A stretch of 64,000 nt of DNA from Flagellimonas amoyensis (GTDB lineage Bacteria; Bacteroidota; Bacteroidia; Flavobacteriales; Flavobacteriaceae): contig NZ_QBUK01000001.1 of the NCBI RefSeq assembly GCF_003058265.1, positions 496,001 to 560,000 on the forward strand, read 5' to 3'. The first letter of the stretch is position 1; each line of letters begins with the position of its first letter. Below, in pieces: positions 9,472 to 20,400 of this stretch. The notes below the pieces were generated by a model. The model was not told where the DNA came from. It was given only the letters and a program-made list of their open reading frames with translations, and made no database searches. Made by a program: the position numbers and the translations under genes.

Positions 9472-12267
9472 CTAGAAGTTCAAAATGTAATCTATGAGGT
9501 TATCCTCGTGTGGGAGGTCGAACTTTTTGCGCAGCCTATAGCGTTTCATTTCAACACTTTTTACGGATATGTTAAGTAGCGGGGCTATTTCTTTGGACGA
9601 AAGGTTCAGCCTAAGGTAGGCACAGAGTCGGAGATCGTTGTTGGTCAGGCTATCGTGTTTTGCCTTGATCCTTTTCAAAAAGTTCTTGTCCGCATTGTTG
9701 AAGGCATCCTCAAAAAACTTCCAATCGTCCTCGCTGTTGATGTTCCTGTCAATCTCCCTGAGCACGGATTTGATGTTCCCATCCTTGGTGGGGATGCTGT
9801 TCAATTGGGATTTCAGCGAGGAAAGAAATTGGTTTTTCTTTAGGATGCTCATGGTGGATATGGCCAGCTCACGGCTCTTGTTGTCTATCTCGTCCTGGAG
9901 TTTTTCGTTCAATAATTGGGAAATCCGTTCCTTTTCCCGAAGCTTTTGCTGTTCCAATTCTTTTTGGTTCTTTTTGATGAGGGATTCCTGCTTTTTCCGA
10001 TAGTATCTTTTATAGATCCTGTGAATGAAGAAAAACAAAAGGGAGAGTCCCAGCACATACCCAAGAATGGCCAAGTTGGAAACATACCAAGGGCGATGCA
10101 CGGAAAAACTATAGGAGGCTACATTCTCAGTGAGGCTGTTTCCCACCATGGCCCTTACGCTGAACGTGTATTCTCCAAAAGGAAGGTTCTTGAAAGAAGT
10201 CTCAGGGATGTCGGACCAAACGCTCCAATCGTTGTAAAGCCCTTCCAATCTGTGTTGATACCTCACCTCGGTATATTTGTCAAACTCAGGGACGCTGTAT
10301 TCAAAAATGAGGTTGTTGTCGGCAAATCTGAACTCCCCGGCCAGTTCTAGAGCGGCCTTGGTGGATGCATCCCGATAATCACCATAGTAAACTGTGTTGA
10401 TCTTGATGCTGTTCGTTATTGGTCTCACTTTGTCCAGATTGAGCGATACATAACCGTTGGAGCTTCCTATGAGGTATTCGTTCTCGTCGATCATGGAAAT
10501 ATTCTCGAAACCCGATACACCTAAATTGCTTCTCAGTGTGCTGGGCATGGGAATATTGGTGTCGCTCAATTTTCCGCTCAAGGTACTTTGGGTGATGTAT
10601 TTGATCCCATTGTCGGTAAAGAACCACAGTTTTTGGCCCAAAGTGTCAGGGACAATAATGCTGATGGGACTTTCATTTTCCTTGAATACCAACTGTGTCA
10701 TGACGCTGTCCATGGAAATGTCCTTGAGATGGTCCTTGAGTGCGTAGATGCCCGTATAGGTTTTGTAATACGTCCGCTCCTTGAACCGGAATATATTGGA
10801 ACTGTGCCCAATGGGTTCCACATTTGTTACGTTGGTTACGCGTTGTAGTTCTGGGTCCAGTTCAATTTGGTATAGCCCCTTTTGCTCATGGTTGACCACG
10901 ACTTCGAGGGAATCTATTTCAAAAAAGCGACTGGAAATGGTGAACCCTTCGATGACATTGCGCAATGACCAGGTGCCCATTTTCTTTTCCAGCACACTGA
11001 GTCCATTGTAGTTCCCTTGTAGAATGAGGTTTGAATCATGTTTCAAGGGTTTTACGGCCCAAGTGCCCCTAAAATCGGATACCAGTTCCGCCCGGTCATC
11101 TTCCACCACAAAAGTACCGCTGTTATGTCCACAGAAAATAGTGGAGTCCACCAATTGAAGACTCCAGACCTGACCTTCCGTGCCGGTTATCAGTTTGAAA
11201 TCATCAGAGATATCGGTCCTTCTGGTAAAAAGTCCTTGATTGGTGCCCAAATACATCCGGTTTTTGTGGCGTAGGGCCGCATAGACCAACCCGATCTTGC
11301 CGAGTTTGTCCATATATTCGTTGAATGGGGAATATAGATTGATGACACTGACACCATTGTCCAGCCCAAGCCACAGATTGTGGTCCATGTCCTCAAAAAG
11401 GGACAGTACAGTGTTGTTGTTGAGGCCCTTGGCCTGATTGATGTTCCGGATCAGCTTGCCCTCTTTGGACAAGTGATAAAAACCATTGGAAATACTGCCG
11501 AGCACAAAAGAACCATCGTCCAGTCGGATGCTGCTGTACAATTTGGCGACCATACTGTCCATATCCGTTCGCCAAGGCGTAAGCGTTTCAAAATCGTATA
11601 GGTAGAACTTGGCATCTTCCGTTACGATCAGAAGATCATCATTCAGTTCATAAAGACCGATAATGGCCCCATTGGCCAGAATGGGGTCGTTGTCCACCAT
11701 GACAGGTGCTCCGTTGGTAATAGTGAACAGTCCTTGTTTGGCCTTTTGGAAATAGACCTTGTCCTTGATCAAATGTAGTTTGGCCTTGGCCGAGTTGGCC
11801 TCCAGTATCTTGAAACTGTTCTCCACAAGGTCATAGATGTAGATTCTGTCCAAGGATTGGAACAATACCCAATGGTCCAGGGCCAAGATGTCCCAAAATT
11901 CCTCGTCTTCGGACAAAGGGGAATCCAGTCTGTCCGATAGCGAAGTGTAAGAAAGTTGTCCGGTATCTTCTTTGGTCCAGAACCCAAATTCCCGGTAAGA
12001 TCCTGTATAGATTTTATCGCCAATGGCCTTTACGGACCGAATGATGGCAGGTGAGGGCAGTTGATATTTATGCCAAGTGTTCCCGTCAAATTCCAATAAG
12101 CTGAAATGATTGGCAATATAGATGTTCCTTGCGGATGATTGGGAAATGCCCCAGTTTTGGTATTCCCCGTTGTATTCCTTCGGAGTATAGTTTTGGATGG
12201 GCGGTAGTTCTTGGGAAAGCAATCCCCAACAAATGGATACCAAAAAATATGTAAAAAAGGCCCTCAA
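9472..12267 (-). CDS. Propeller/Y_Y_Y sensor-regulator with cytoplasmic LuxR-type HTH
   Basis: One-component membrane regulator of 931 residues. A signal peptide (~1-19) is followed by beta-propeller blades of the reg_prop type (~20-630; for example LFEDMDHNLWLGLDNGVSVIN), a Y_Y_Y domain (~640-720), one membrane helix (~733-755), a charged coiled coil (~765-840) and a C-terminal LuxR-like HTH (~865-931; LTNNDLRLCAYLRLNLSSKE, SVKSVEMKRYRLRKK). No histidine kinase or receiver domain is present, unlike the hybrid two-component systems of Bacteroides. Known relatives sense oligosaccharide outside and bind DNA inside. Placed just upstream of the SusC operon on the same strand, it is the likely activator of that operon. 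Confidence 0.88.
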   Translation of the reverse strand: MRAFFTYFLVSICWGLLSQELPPIQNYTPKEYNGEYQNWGISQSSARNIYIANHFSLLEFDGNTWHKYQLPSPAIIRSVKAIGDKIYTGSYREFGFWTKEDTGQLSYTSLSDRLDSPLSEDEEFWDILALDHWVLFQSLDRIYIYDLVENSFKILEANSAKAKLHLIKDKVYFQKAKQGLFTITNGAPVMVDNDPILANGAIIGLYELNDDLLIVTEDAKFYLYDFETLTPWRTDMDSMVAKLYSSIRLDDGSFVLGSISNGFYHLSKEGKLIRNINQAKGLNNNTVLSLFEDMDHNLWLGLDNGVSVINLYSPFNEYMDKLGKIGLVYAALRHKNRMYLGTNQGLFTRRTDISDDFKLITGTEGQVWSLQLVDSTIFCGHNSGTFVVEDDRAELVSDFRGTWAVKPLKHDSNLILQGNYNGLSVLEKKMGTWSLRNVIEGFTISSRFFEIDSLEVVVNHEQKGLYQIELDPELQRVTNVTNVEPIGHSSNIFRFKERTYYKTYTGIYALKDHLKDISMDSVMTQLVFKENESPISIIVPDTLGQKLWFFTDNGIKYITQSTLSGKLSDTNIPMPSTLRSNLGVSGFENISMIDENEYLIGSSNGYVSLNLDKVRPITNSIKINTVYYGDYRDASTKAALELAGEFRFADNNLIFEYSVPEFDKYTEVRYQHRLEGLYNDWSVWSDIPETSFKNLPFGEYTFSVRAMVGNSLTENVASYSFSVHRPWYVSNLAILGYVLGLSLLFFFIHRIYKRYYRKKQESLIKKNQKELEQQKLREKERISQLLNEKLQDEIDNKSRELAISTMSILKKNQFLSSLKSQLNSIPTKDGNIKSVLREIDRNINSEDDWKFFEDAFNNADKNFLKRIKAKHDSLTNNDLRLCAYLRLNLSSKEIAPLLNISVKSVEMKRYRLRKKFDLPHEDNLIDYILNF

Positions 12268-12384
12268 TCCAATCCGATTTTGTTGCTAGTTGATGGACCG
12301 TGAAGATAAAGAAATAGCACAACACTTCTGTTCCCAACTTTTTGGGACCAATGTCGATTGGATGGAATATAGAAGGTAGAGGTA

Positions 12385-13596
12385 TTATGGGCAGAATGCC
12401 TTCTCCCTTTTTCGTCTTGTGGTGGATTTCTGGAAATATAGGATGGCCGCTCCAATACCAGCTCCCATCAATGCAAGTAAGGCGCCTACAATACTGGAAT
12501 AGGGCACCCCGAGTCCAAAGACCATGGGGAGGCCACCAAGATAGGCACCTGAGGCGTTGCCCATGTTAAAGGCACTTTGGTTCATGGAAGACCCCAGTTT
12601 TTCTGCTCCTTTGGCAGCTTTGATAATGGCAGTTTGAATGGGCGCGGTCACGGAAAAAGTAATTACTCCCACCATAAAACTGATGATGAACATCGCATAG
12701 ACGTTGTCCGCCATAAGGGCATTGGCAATCAGGACGGTGGTCATGCTGAGCAAACTGATGACCACAGATTTGACCGGGCTAAAGATTTCCACCATTTTGG
12801 CTCCCAAAAAGTTACCTACAAACATTCCCAGTCCAGCCACGATCATTACATAACTCACGCTGCTTTCAGGGAGTCCGGTGACCGATATGACCAATGGTGC
12901 GATATAGCTGTACCAAGCAAAGAAGCCTCCTGTGCCCACAGTGGTGAGGGCTATCAGGGCCCATAATTTTTTATTCTTGATGCCTTGTGTGGCAGTCTGG
13001 CCCTCTTGGTTTTCCAATTCACCAAAAGAATCCTGGGGCATCCAAAAGAAGAGACTTGCCAAGGTGGCCAGTCCGGATATCCCGACCAGCAGAAAGGAAA
13101 AACTCCAATGCCATTCTTGACCAATATAGGTTCCCAGCGGAACCCCTATCACATTGGCAATGGTGAGTCCTGAGAACATAATGGCCATGGCCTGTGCCGC
13201 TTTTCCGGGTTTGGCCAAGTAGCCGGATACCACCGCGCCGATCCCAAAGAAGGCACCATGGGGCATACCGGATAAAAATCGGAACAAAAGCATGACCCAA
13301 TAGTTGCCCGAGAATGCGGACAAGGTATTGAAGACCGTGAACCAGAGCATCAGGAACAAAAGTGATTTTTTAGGCGTAAGGTTGTTGGTCAACCGTGCCA
13401 TAAAAGGAGCACCTACGACAACACCGAGGGCGTAAATGGCAATAAAATGGCCCGATGTGGATATGGAAATGCCCATGGAATCTGCGATGTTGGGAAGAAT
13501 ACCCATGATCACGAATTCCGTCAGTCCTATACCAAAGCCGCCTATGGCGAGGGATAACAGGGCCTTTTTGTTTGTATGTCCTAAGTTGTTGTTCAA
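12385..13596 (-). CDS. MFS transporter, DHA1/AraJ-like efflux family
   Basis: Twelve-helix major facilitator protein. The segment LTEFVIMGILPNIADSMGIS is typical of the DHA1 (AraJ/YdhP/Bcr-like) drug or sugar efflux group, followed by ARLTNNLTPKKSLL (loop 2-3 motif A equivalent) and SGMPHGAFFGIGAVVSGYLA. Substrate cannot be told. The frame is open up to an ATG at 13704, but the 36 extra residues contain no transporter sequence and overlap an inverted repeat at 13687-13714; I prefer the TTG at 13596, which gives 403 residues beginning just before NNNLGHTNKKALLSL. The start is therefore uncertain, the product is not. Confidence 0.85.
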   Translation of the reverse strand: MNNNLGHTNKKALLSLAIGGFGIGLTEFVIMGILPNIADSMGISISTSGHFIAIYALGVVVGAPFMARLTNNLTPKKSLLFLMLWFTVFNTLSAFSGNYWVMLLFRFLSGMPHGAFFGIGAVVSGYLAKPGKAAQAMAIMFSGLTIANVIGVPLGTYIGQEWHWSFSFLLVGISGLATLASLFFWMPQDSFGELENQEGQTATQGIKNKKLWALIALTTVGTGGFFAWYSYIAPLVISVTGLPESSVSYVMIVAGLGMFVGNFLGAKMVEIFSPVKSVVISLLSMTTVLIANALMADNVYAMFIISFMVGVITFSVTAPIQTAIIKAAKGAEKLGSSMNQSAFNMGNASGAYLGGLPMVFGLGVPYSSIVGALLALMGAGIGAAILYFQKSTTRRKREKAFCP

Positions 13597-13686
13597 GCTC
13601 AAAATTCTTTTCAAGTAAACCAAACGACAAAAATACGGAGGATTCAGCAAAAGGCCTGCAAGGATTTTTTCCAAAACCTGTTCGAA

Positions 13687-13714
13687 ATTACCCTCTGCAC
13701 TCATTCAGGGTAAT
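13687..13714. repeat. Inverted repeat upstream of the MFS gene
   Basis: ATTACCCT and AGGGTAAT separated by 12 bases. With the preferred MFS start this palindrome lies about 90 bp upstream of the coding region and could be an operator. Sequence between 13597 and 13984 (388 bp) otherwise holds only the terminator at 13722-13753 and no gene. Confidence 0.4.
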
Positions 13715-13721
13715 CATCGTA

Positions 13722-13753
13722 TAAATAAAATGCCCGCTACTGGTAACGGGCAT
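13722..13753 (-). terminator. Terminator after the AraC-type gene
   Basis: Seven-base stem ATGCCCG / CGGGCAT with a 10-base loop, followed on the minus strand by TTTATTTAT. It lies between the AraC-type gene (upstream on the minus strand) and the MFS gene, so it would end the AraC transcript. Confidence 0.55.
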
Positions 13754-13984
13754 TCAAGTACATTGATATATCTAAGAAAAAGGCGGGCGGGAAAGGAATA
13801 TGATAGCTAATTCAAACAGACTCCCGAGAATTACACAAAACTTAATGGATTTTGTCTTTTTAGAAGTAAGTCCTTGTGGCCGCCCAGCCTTGGTTATTTA
13901 ATTTATGACAAAGCAACCCAATCGCTTTGTTGCAGGGGTACTTTTAAAACGGCAAGTACTAGTTTTAACACAACTTTTGGGCAT

Positions 13985-14452
13985 TCAGGCCACGTACACT
14001 TCCTGCTTGTAGAAAGCATTTCGGTATCCGTTGGGACTGTTTCCCGTACTCTTTCTAAAAGCGGTGTAAAAACTGTTTTTACTGTTGAAGCCCACTTCGT
14101 ACATGATGGCCTTTACACTGAGGCTCGGATTGGATGCCAATAGACGTTTCGCTTCCTTGACCCGATATTCACTCAGATAGGCGTAAAAATTTTTGGAAAA
14201 ATAGGTGTTGATCACTTGGGATACTTTGTACCTGTTGTGTTTGATGTGTTCGGCAAGATCATCAAGGCCCATATCGTTGTTCCGGTAGATTTTATCCTCG
14301 TCGAAGGCCTTTGTGATCTTGGACCTGATTATGAGAGCCTGTTCTTTTGTGAGTCCGGACTTTTCATATTTCCGTTGTCCGTGCTGTGCGATTATGTTTT
14401 TGTCCTGTTCGCCCGGATACTTCATTTTGATTTGATGGAGTAATCGTTTCAT
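13985..14452 (-). CDS. AraC-family transcriptional regulator (short form)
   Basis: 155-residue DNA-binding protein. Residues ~45-148 are a full AraC/XylS double HTH: DLAEHIKHNRYKVSQVINTY as the first helix-turn-helix, LSVKAIMYEVGFNSKNSFYT and the FRKSTGNSPNGYR signature as the second. There is no sensor domain, only a ~45-residue basic N-terminal region, so it resembles the C-terminal DNA-binding part of larger flavobacterial AraC regulators. It stands alone between a terminator and a 283-bp AT-rich intergenic stretch (14453-14735) where I recognise nothing else. Target genes unknown. Confidence 0.88.
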   Translation of the reverse strand: MKRLLHQIKMKYPGEQDKNIIAQHGQRKYEKSGLTKEQALIIRSKITKAFDEDKIYRNNDMGLDDLAEHIKHNRYKVSQVINTYFSKNFYAYLSEYRVKEAKRLLASNPSLSVKAIMYEVGFNSKNSFYTAFRKSTGNSPNGYRNAFYKQEVYVA

Positions 14453-14735
14453 TTGATTTGATGAATTTTTGATTGATGATGAATTTGTATGGTCAACAAT
14501 TTAAGAAAATAAGAGGTTCAAAATGTCGCCGACATCTGATAAAAGTCTGTATTTATGATAGTTTAGATTTGAAGAAATACATATAAGTAATTGAAAATCA
14601 AATAAATATAATTCATATAAGACCTCGTGTTAAAGTTTTGCCAATGCTTCTTTTTGGTGAAGCCTTCTTAACGCTCAGACAAAGTTTGTTGGGATGTAAG
14701 GATTGACAAGAACCAATTTCTGGAGTCCATGAGGA

Positions 14736-15833
14736 TCACAGAAGGCTTGGAGGAAGTTGAATGAAAATCTCCGTCTTTACACCAAGGGATGAGTTGGTAA
14801 TATCAAATTTGTACTTATCCTGATAAAGGGCCTGTAGCCTTTCTTTCATGTTGATGATCCCTATGCCGCTATTGGAATAAACAGGGTGTTCGGGCAATTT
14901 TTTGCCATTGTTTTCAACACTGATGACGAGTTGGTCCCCTTCTGTTTTTATGGTCAGGTCGATAAGGAGCTTTCTATTTTGCTGAGAGAACCCGTGCTTA
15001 ATGGAGTTTTCAATGATGGATTGGATTAAAAGCCTTGGGATTTTGAGGTGATGGGTAGACTCTTTTACATGTTGCACGATCTTAAAATCTTCTTGAAAGC
15101 GTTGTTTTAGAATATTCACATAATGTTCCAAAATTTCCAACTCTTCTTGAACGGATATCAAGTTTTCATTATCTATCTCCAAAAACTTTCTGAGCAGGTA
15201 ACTCACATCGGCAATCATATCCTGTGCTGTATCAGGTTCTCTTTTGACCAAACTGGAAATGCTATTGAGCGTATTGAACAAAAAATGGGGGTTCAATTGA
15301 TTTTCCAAAGTCTTCAACTTTAACTTGATCAGATTGTTTTCCAATACTTTCTTCTCCATTTCCTGGTTTCGGATCTGACGGAGGTAGAAATAGCTGTAAA
15401 CAATCAATAGCATGGAGCAATACAGCAAAATATTGGTGGTCACATTAAAAAAGAAGGTGTGGGTCACCTTTTCAAAAAAATTATAGTTACGATTGATCAG
15501 GTCATAATCCAGGATCAAGGGGGAAATAAACCCTACCAAATAACTTTGTATGATGGACAGGACAACATGAATGGATATGATGGTGCGCCAAGCTATTTTT
15601 TTGATCAATAAAAATTTGGTCAAAGTGGCCACAAATCCCATGAACAAAAGGACCACTGCCCAATCAATGACGCCTACGATCACCAACCCGAACAGACTGT
15701 CCACTACTTTCCTCGGACCTTGGTACAGAAAGTAAAAACTTCTACAAAAATCAATTCCTGCAATAAAGGTGTAGAACAACACCAGGTATTTCAGTAAAGA
15801 AGGTTCCGCATATTTTTTAAAAAATGTAACCAT
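14736..15833 (-). CDS. LytS/YehU-type sensor histidine kinase
   Basis: Membrane histidine kinase of the His_kinase (LytS/YehU) family. Four hydrophobic segments fall in residues ~15-150, followed by a short coiled coil and the phosphoacceptor motif NQLNPHFLFNTLNSISSLV (the His in NPHF). The ATP-binding domain at the C terminus has the N box IIENSIKHGFS and the G box NSGIGIINMKERL. It has no separate sensor domain. Its start overlaps the stop of the LytTR regulator gene by one base (TAATG), so the pair is one operon and one signalling system. Confidence 0.93.
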   Translation of the reverse strand: MVTFFKKYAEPSLLKYLVLFYTFIAGIDFCRSFYFLYQGPRKVVDSLFGLVIVGVIDWAVVLLFMGFVATLTKFLLIKKIAWRTIISIHVVLSIIQSYLVGFISPLILDYDLINRNYNFFEKVTHTFFFNVTTNILLYCSMLLIVYSYFYLRQIRNQEMEKKVLENNLIKLKLKTLENQLNPHFLFNTLNSISSLVKREPDTAQDMIADVSYLLRKFLEIDNENLISVQEELEILEHYVNILKQRFQEDFKIVQHVKESTHHLKIPRLLIQSIIENSIKHGFSQQNRKLLIDLTIKTEGDQLVISVENNGKKLPEHPVYSNSGIGIINMKERLQALYQDKYKFDITNSSLGVKTEIFIQLPPSLL

Positions 15834-16606
15834 TACAGTATGCCCAATTTGGTCAATGTATCTTTCCGATAGGATTTACTTATCCTAAAAAGTTTTAGAT
15901 CGTTCATCCGGATATCTATTTCATTATAATCCGAATGCACCAGCTCCAAAATGTGATCGATATTGATGATGGTGGACCGGTGGATCCGTATAAATTGATG
16001 GTCAGTGAGTTGATGGAGCAAATTTTTTAAGGAGTCCCGAACAACATATTTTTTCTCACCAATATATATTTCTGCATAATAGCTGGAGGCACAAACATAT
16101 TTGACCTGGTCGGTATTCAGGAATATCGTCTTGTTGTCCTGCTTTATGGGTAATTTCTTGGGATTGGAACCATGTCCTTTTTTTAGGTTTCCATCCAGAC
16201 TGTCCAAGAACCCTTTCATCCGCTCCTCATAATCGAGGTGCTGCATTCTTTCCAAAATCCGCTCCAAGGTTTCATGAAATCGTTTGTTTTTAAAGGGTTT
16301 GAGCAGAAAATCAAGTGCATAATTGTTGAAGGCGTCCACCGCGTAGTAGTCATACGCAGTGGCAAAGACCACAATGGGCATTTTCTGGGGATGGATATTC
16401 CTTAGGACATCAAAACCGGTCATTCCCTTGAGTTCAATGTCCAGAAAAATGACGTCGGGAGACAGTTCATTGATCTTGCCAATGGCATCTTCCCCATTGT
16501 GACATTCGGCAATCACATCAAACTCGTTTCTGTCCGTTAAGAGTTCCATGATGCGTTTCCGAGCCAATAACTCATCATCTATAATTATTGTTTTATGGGC
16601 CATCAT
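15833..16606 (-). CDS. LytTR-family response regulator
   Basis: Receiver domain (~5-120) with the acidic pocket IIDDE, phosphoacceptor Asp56 in DVIFLDIEL and the conserved Lys in FLLKPFKN, then a LytTR DNA-binding domain (~150-250; FLNTDQVKYVCASSYYAEIY, FIRIHRSTIINIDHI). It is the first gene of the two-gene operon with the LytS-type kinase. The nearest divergently read target across an 840-bp gap is the second SusC operon, but there is no direct evidence for that link. A second Met at residue 2 is an equal start candidate. Confidence 0.93.
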   Translation of the reverse strand: MMAHKTIIIDDELLARKRIMELLTDRNEFDVIAECHNGEDAIGKINELSPDVIFLDIELKGMTGFDVLRNIHPQKMPIVVFATAYDYYAVDAFNNYALDFLLKPFKNKRFHETLERILERMQHLDYEERMKGFLDSLDGNLKKGHGSNPKKLPIKQDNKTIFLNTDQVKYVCASSYYAEIYIGEKKYVVRDSLKNLLHQLTDHQFIRIHRSTIINIDHILELVHSDYNEIDIRMNDLKLFRISKSYRKDTLTKLGIL

Positions 16607-17449
16607 TTTACGGTTATCAAGTGAAATTAATGATTAAGAACCAGAATTTGTTGCCAATTGTCTCTGGTATAAATCAATATATCGGTACTGGCATCCAGAT
16701 TAAAGTCGTTCGCTGCACAAAAAGGGTCATTCGATTCATTGGATGCTCCATCGCAGGAACCGATTTTCCACCATTTGGAATAGAGCCATCATAAGGCTGG
16801 TCTGCCACTACAATGGGAAAACAAAAAGGAAGTGGCACTACGGATAGGTCACTCATGTTGACGTTTGGATTGCTTCAGGTAATACGGATTTAAACTATTG
16901 ATTTTGAATAAACTAATAATCAAAAAGGGGAAGCTCATGGCTTCCCCTTTTTTAGCTAATTCAAAAATAATCTTACAAATGAGAACTAATATTTTTTTAG
17001 TCCCTATGCCGAAATTAGATCAAAGCCTCTATCGGGACCCCAAAAAAGAAGTGAGCGGCCTCGAAAGTGAAGTGAAATGACTTTATGGCGAATTCAATCC
17101 AATACATCATCATCAATCACCACCATTTTGTGGTTGATGTGGTAGTGAGATCGAATAAATAGGAAGAGAATGTGAAGGTGATTCTCAACACCTGCTCGAT
17201 CCCGCCAGGGGCATTGAAAAAAGTAGGTCAGGGTTTGTCGTACCAATATCCGACCCGCCCAATTCATTTTAATGGTCGGTTAAATCACCATTGGACCTGC
17301 GCGATAGGATAATTAAGGAAGATTCAATAATTCCCAGATCAATTAACAAGTTGTTCGTTTCCAAAATCAAGGTGTTCACTTCATTCATCCATGGCGAAGC
17401 AGATTAGCTGTATATGTTTATGCACAACTAACTATAATATGTATTCAAT
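16607..17449. other. Gene-free stretch between the LytTR operon and the second SusC operon
   Basis: 843 bp without a gene that I can support. It holds a near-perfect bidirectional terminator (16922-16952), an inverted repeat with arms CATCAATCAC / GTGGTTGATG at about 17112-17140, and at 16634-16788 on the minus strand a 51-codon open stretch with protein-like composition but no start codon. The segment next to 17450 presumably carries the susC promoter; TATGTTTA about 25 bp before the ATG is a seven-of-eight match to TAnnTTTG. Confidence 0.6.
16922..16952. terminator. Strong bidirectional terminator with no evident gene
   Basis: Perfect 13-bp stem (AAAAAGGGGAAGC / GCTTCCCCTTTTT) with a five-base loop and T runs on both strands. 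No recognised gene ends within 300 bp on either side. Confidence 0.85.
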
Positions 17450-20400
17450 ATGATGACTAAATTGAAATTTATTTTCTTGCTTCTGTTCCTTGCCTTTGCG
17501 TGGGGGGGAACTGCCCAAGAAAGAACAATTACCGGAACGGTCAGGGATAGTGAGCGTACACCCTTGCCTGGGGTGAATGTCATTGTCAAAGGGACCACTA
17601 GGGGGACCCAAACTGATTTTGACGGGAATTATTCAATCGGGGCCAGAAGAGGGGAGACCTTGGTGTTCAGTTATTTGGGACTCCAGACCCAAGAAGTGGC
17701 CGTAGGGAACGCTACACGTATGGATGTCACCATGCTGGAAGACGCACAAGCCTTGGAGGAGGTTGTGGTGACAGGTGTTCTGGGGACCAAATCCCAGCCC
17801 AGGGCCCAAGGTTTTGCCGCCACCAACCTGAACAATGCAGATTTGACGGACGTGAACAACACCAACCCGTTCGAGTCACTATCGGGCAAAGTGGCCGGTG
17901 TGGACATTACCACTCCCGCGCAGCCAGGAGCTTCCCCTAAGGTAATTGTCCGGGGATTCTCTTCCATCACGGGCACAAACTCACCGCTCTACGTTGTGGA
18001 TGGTACCCCGATCAACAGTAGTACAAATGGATCCTTGGAATCTCAATTTAACCGCTCTTTTGATGGTGGGTCTGGGATCAATGACCTTGACCCCAACAGT
18101 ATAGAGTCCATGACCGTATTGAAAGGTGCGGCGGCCACGGCCGTTTATGGATCAAGAGGGGCCAATGGCGCCATTCTGATCACCACCAAAAAAGGAAGAA
18201 AAGAGTCAAGGATTGCCGTGGATCTTACCACTTCCATTGACTTTTTGGAAGTTTCCAGGGTGCCGCATCTCCAAAATCAATTTGGGCAAGGATGGAATGG
18301 GTTGAGCTATTCCTCATTACCATCGGGAGGTCTAGGGGCAAGCAACGAAAATGGATCTTGGGGACCGGCCTTCAATGGGCAGGTAAGGCCGTGGGGGCAG
18401 ATTATTGACAATGCCCAACAAATAAAGCCCTATGTGGCATTGCCAGACAATATCAAGGATTTTTATGATGTGGGCCAGGTCTTCACCAATTCTGTGAGAA
18501 TAAGTGGGGGAAGCACCAACTCTGATTTTTCCCTTGGGTTCACCAATACGGATAGCGATGGGGTCATCCCCACCGAGGCAGATGCATACGATAGAAAAGT
18601 GTTCAACCTGAATGCCGGAGTGAACAATGAAAAGTTGAATATCAGGACGAGCCTAAATTATGCAAAGCGGGACCAGAACGTTGTCAATACGGGTCAGGGC
18701 GATCAGGCTGGGGAAGGAAACACCTTTTCCCAGGAAATCATCCAGATACCTAGGGACATCAGCCTGTTGGATTTGGAGGATTACCAAAACAATCCATTCA
18801 ACAACAATAGCAATTTCTATACACCCTTTGCTTCCAATCCGTATTGGGTCTTGAACGAAAATGCGACCAAGATCAACAGTAACCGCATTTTTGGGAACAT
18901 CAATATCACGTACAATTTCAGCCCTACGCTAAGTGCTTCCTGGCAAATCGGTGCGGATATTGAAAACACAAACCGCAAGAGTTATGGGGCAATTGTCGAT
19001 TATTTGCCCGGATCTCCTCAGGACCTGTTGGGAACGCTCCCAGTTGTTGGAGGTGTGACCGAATATAGGATGGAGCGAAAGCAATATGATACGTACTTTA
19101 CCTTTAACCATGAATACGATATCACGAAAGACCTGAACCTGACGACTTCTGCAGGGGTTGCTTTCAACCAAAGGTCCACGGATGCCATCCAAGTTTCGGT
19201 AACAGACCTGGATATCCCGTACTATTACGAAATAAGCAATAGTGCCTCAACACCGAGTACAGGCCAATCGAATACATTGAGACGGACCATAGGATTGTTT
19301 GCGACCAGTACCCTGGGCTATGCCAACCGTTATTTCTTGACCTTGACGGCGAGGAACGACTGGTCATCCACCTTGCCCATTGGACGTAACTCCTATTTCT
19401 ATCCCTCGGCCACGGCAAGTATAATCCTGTTGGACAGCAATGAAGCCTTTTTGAAGCTTAGGGGAGGGGTGTCCCAAGTGGGCAACGATACCAGTCCTTA
19501 CAATACAGAATCCGCTTTGGTACAAGGTTTGGCCGGGGCCTATTTCGGTCAGATCAATATGCCCTTGGGTGGTGTAAATTCATTCGAATTGAGTTCCCAA
19601 CTGGGGAACAATGCACTAAAGCCAGAGATCACCAACGAATATGAAATCGGTACGGAAGCCTCCTTTTTTAACAGGAGGGTTACGCTCGATGCCGCTTTTT
19701 ATAAAAAGGACACCAAGGATCTATTGTTGGACCGTCTGTTGCCAAGGTCTACGGGATACCTCAACATCACTGGGAATTATGCGAGTGTGACCAATAAGGG
19801 GATAGAGCTTGTTCTGGGATTGACCCCGTTCAGGTCCGATGATTTTACCTGGGACATCAATTACACCTTCACGAAGAATGAGAACGAGGTGACCGATCTG
19901 CAAGGCTTGGAAAGGTTTGAGATCAACAGTTCCTATTCCACATATTTCTACGCGGAAGAAGGACAACCTTTGGGGGTTTTTAGATTTCGAGGCCCAGCTG
20001 TGAACGATCAGGGGCAGTATATAGTGGACAGCAATACGGGTTTCTATACCCAAGATTCGGAGGAGCAGTACCTGGGCACATCCCAAAGGGATTTTATCAT
20101 GGGTCTTAAAAATTCCTTTAGGTATAAGAATTTTAGATTGTCGTTCAGCTTGGACTGGAAAGAAGGAGGCAAGATGTACTCCTACACCAATAGGCTTCTC
20201 GGCTTTACGGGGAACTCCATTGCCACGACCTATAATGAGCGTAAGCCATTCATCATTCCGAATTCTGTGGTGCAGAACACCGACGGGACCTTTTCGGAAA
20301 ACACCACACCGGTCAGTTTTGAAGACGTGACGAATTTCTGGGGCACTGCAAGTAACCCGGCCATCGAGTACACCCATGTGATCGATAAAACCTTCGTTCG

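Noticed and set aside
17190..17217. tRNA 3'-end-like sequence (CTCGATCCCGCCAGGGGCA) before the second susC
   Set aside because: No matching 5' acceptor half, no T-stem pairing and no anticodon arm upstream; at most a chance resemblance or a decayed fragment.
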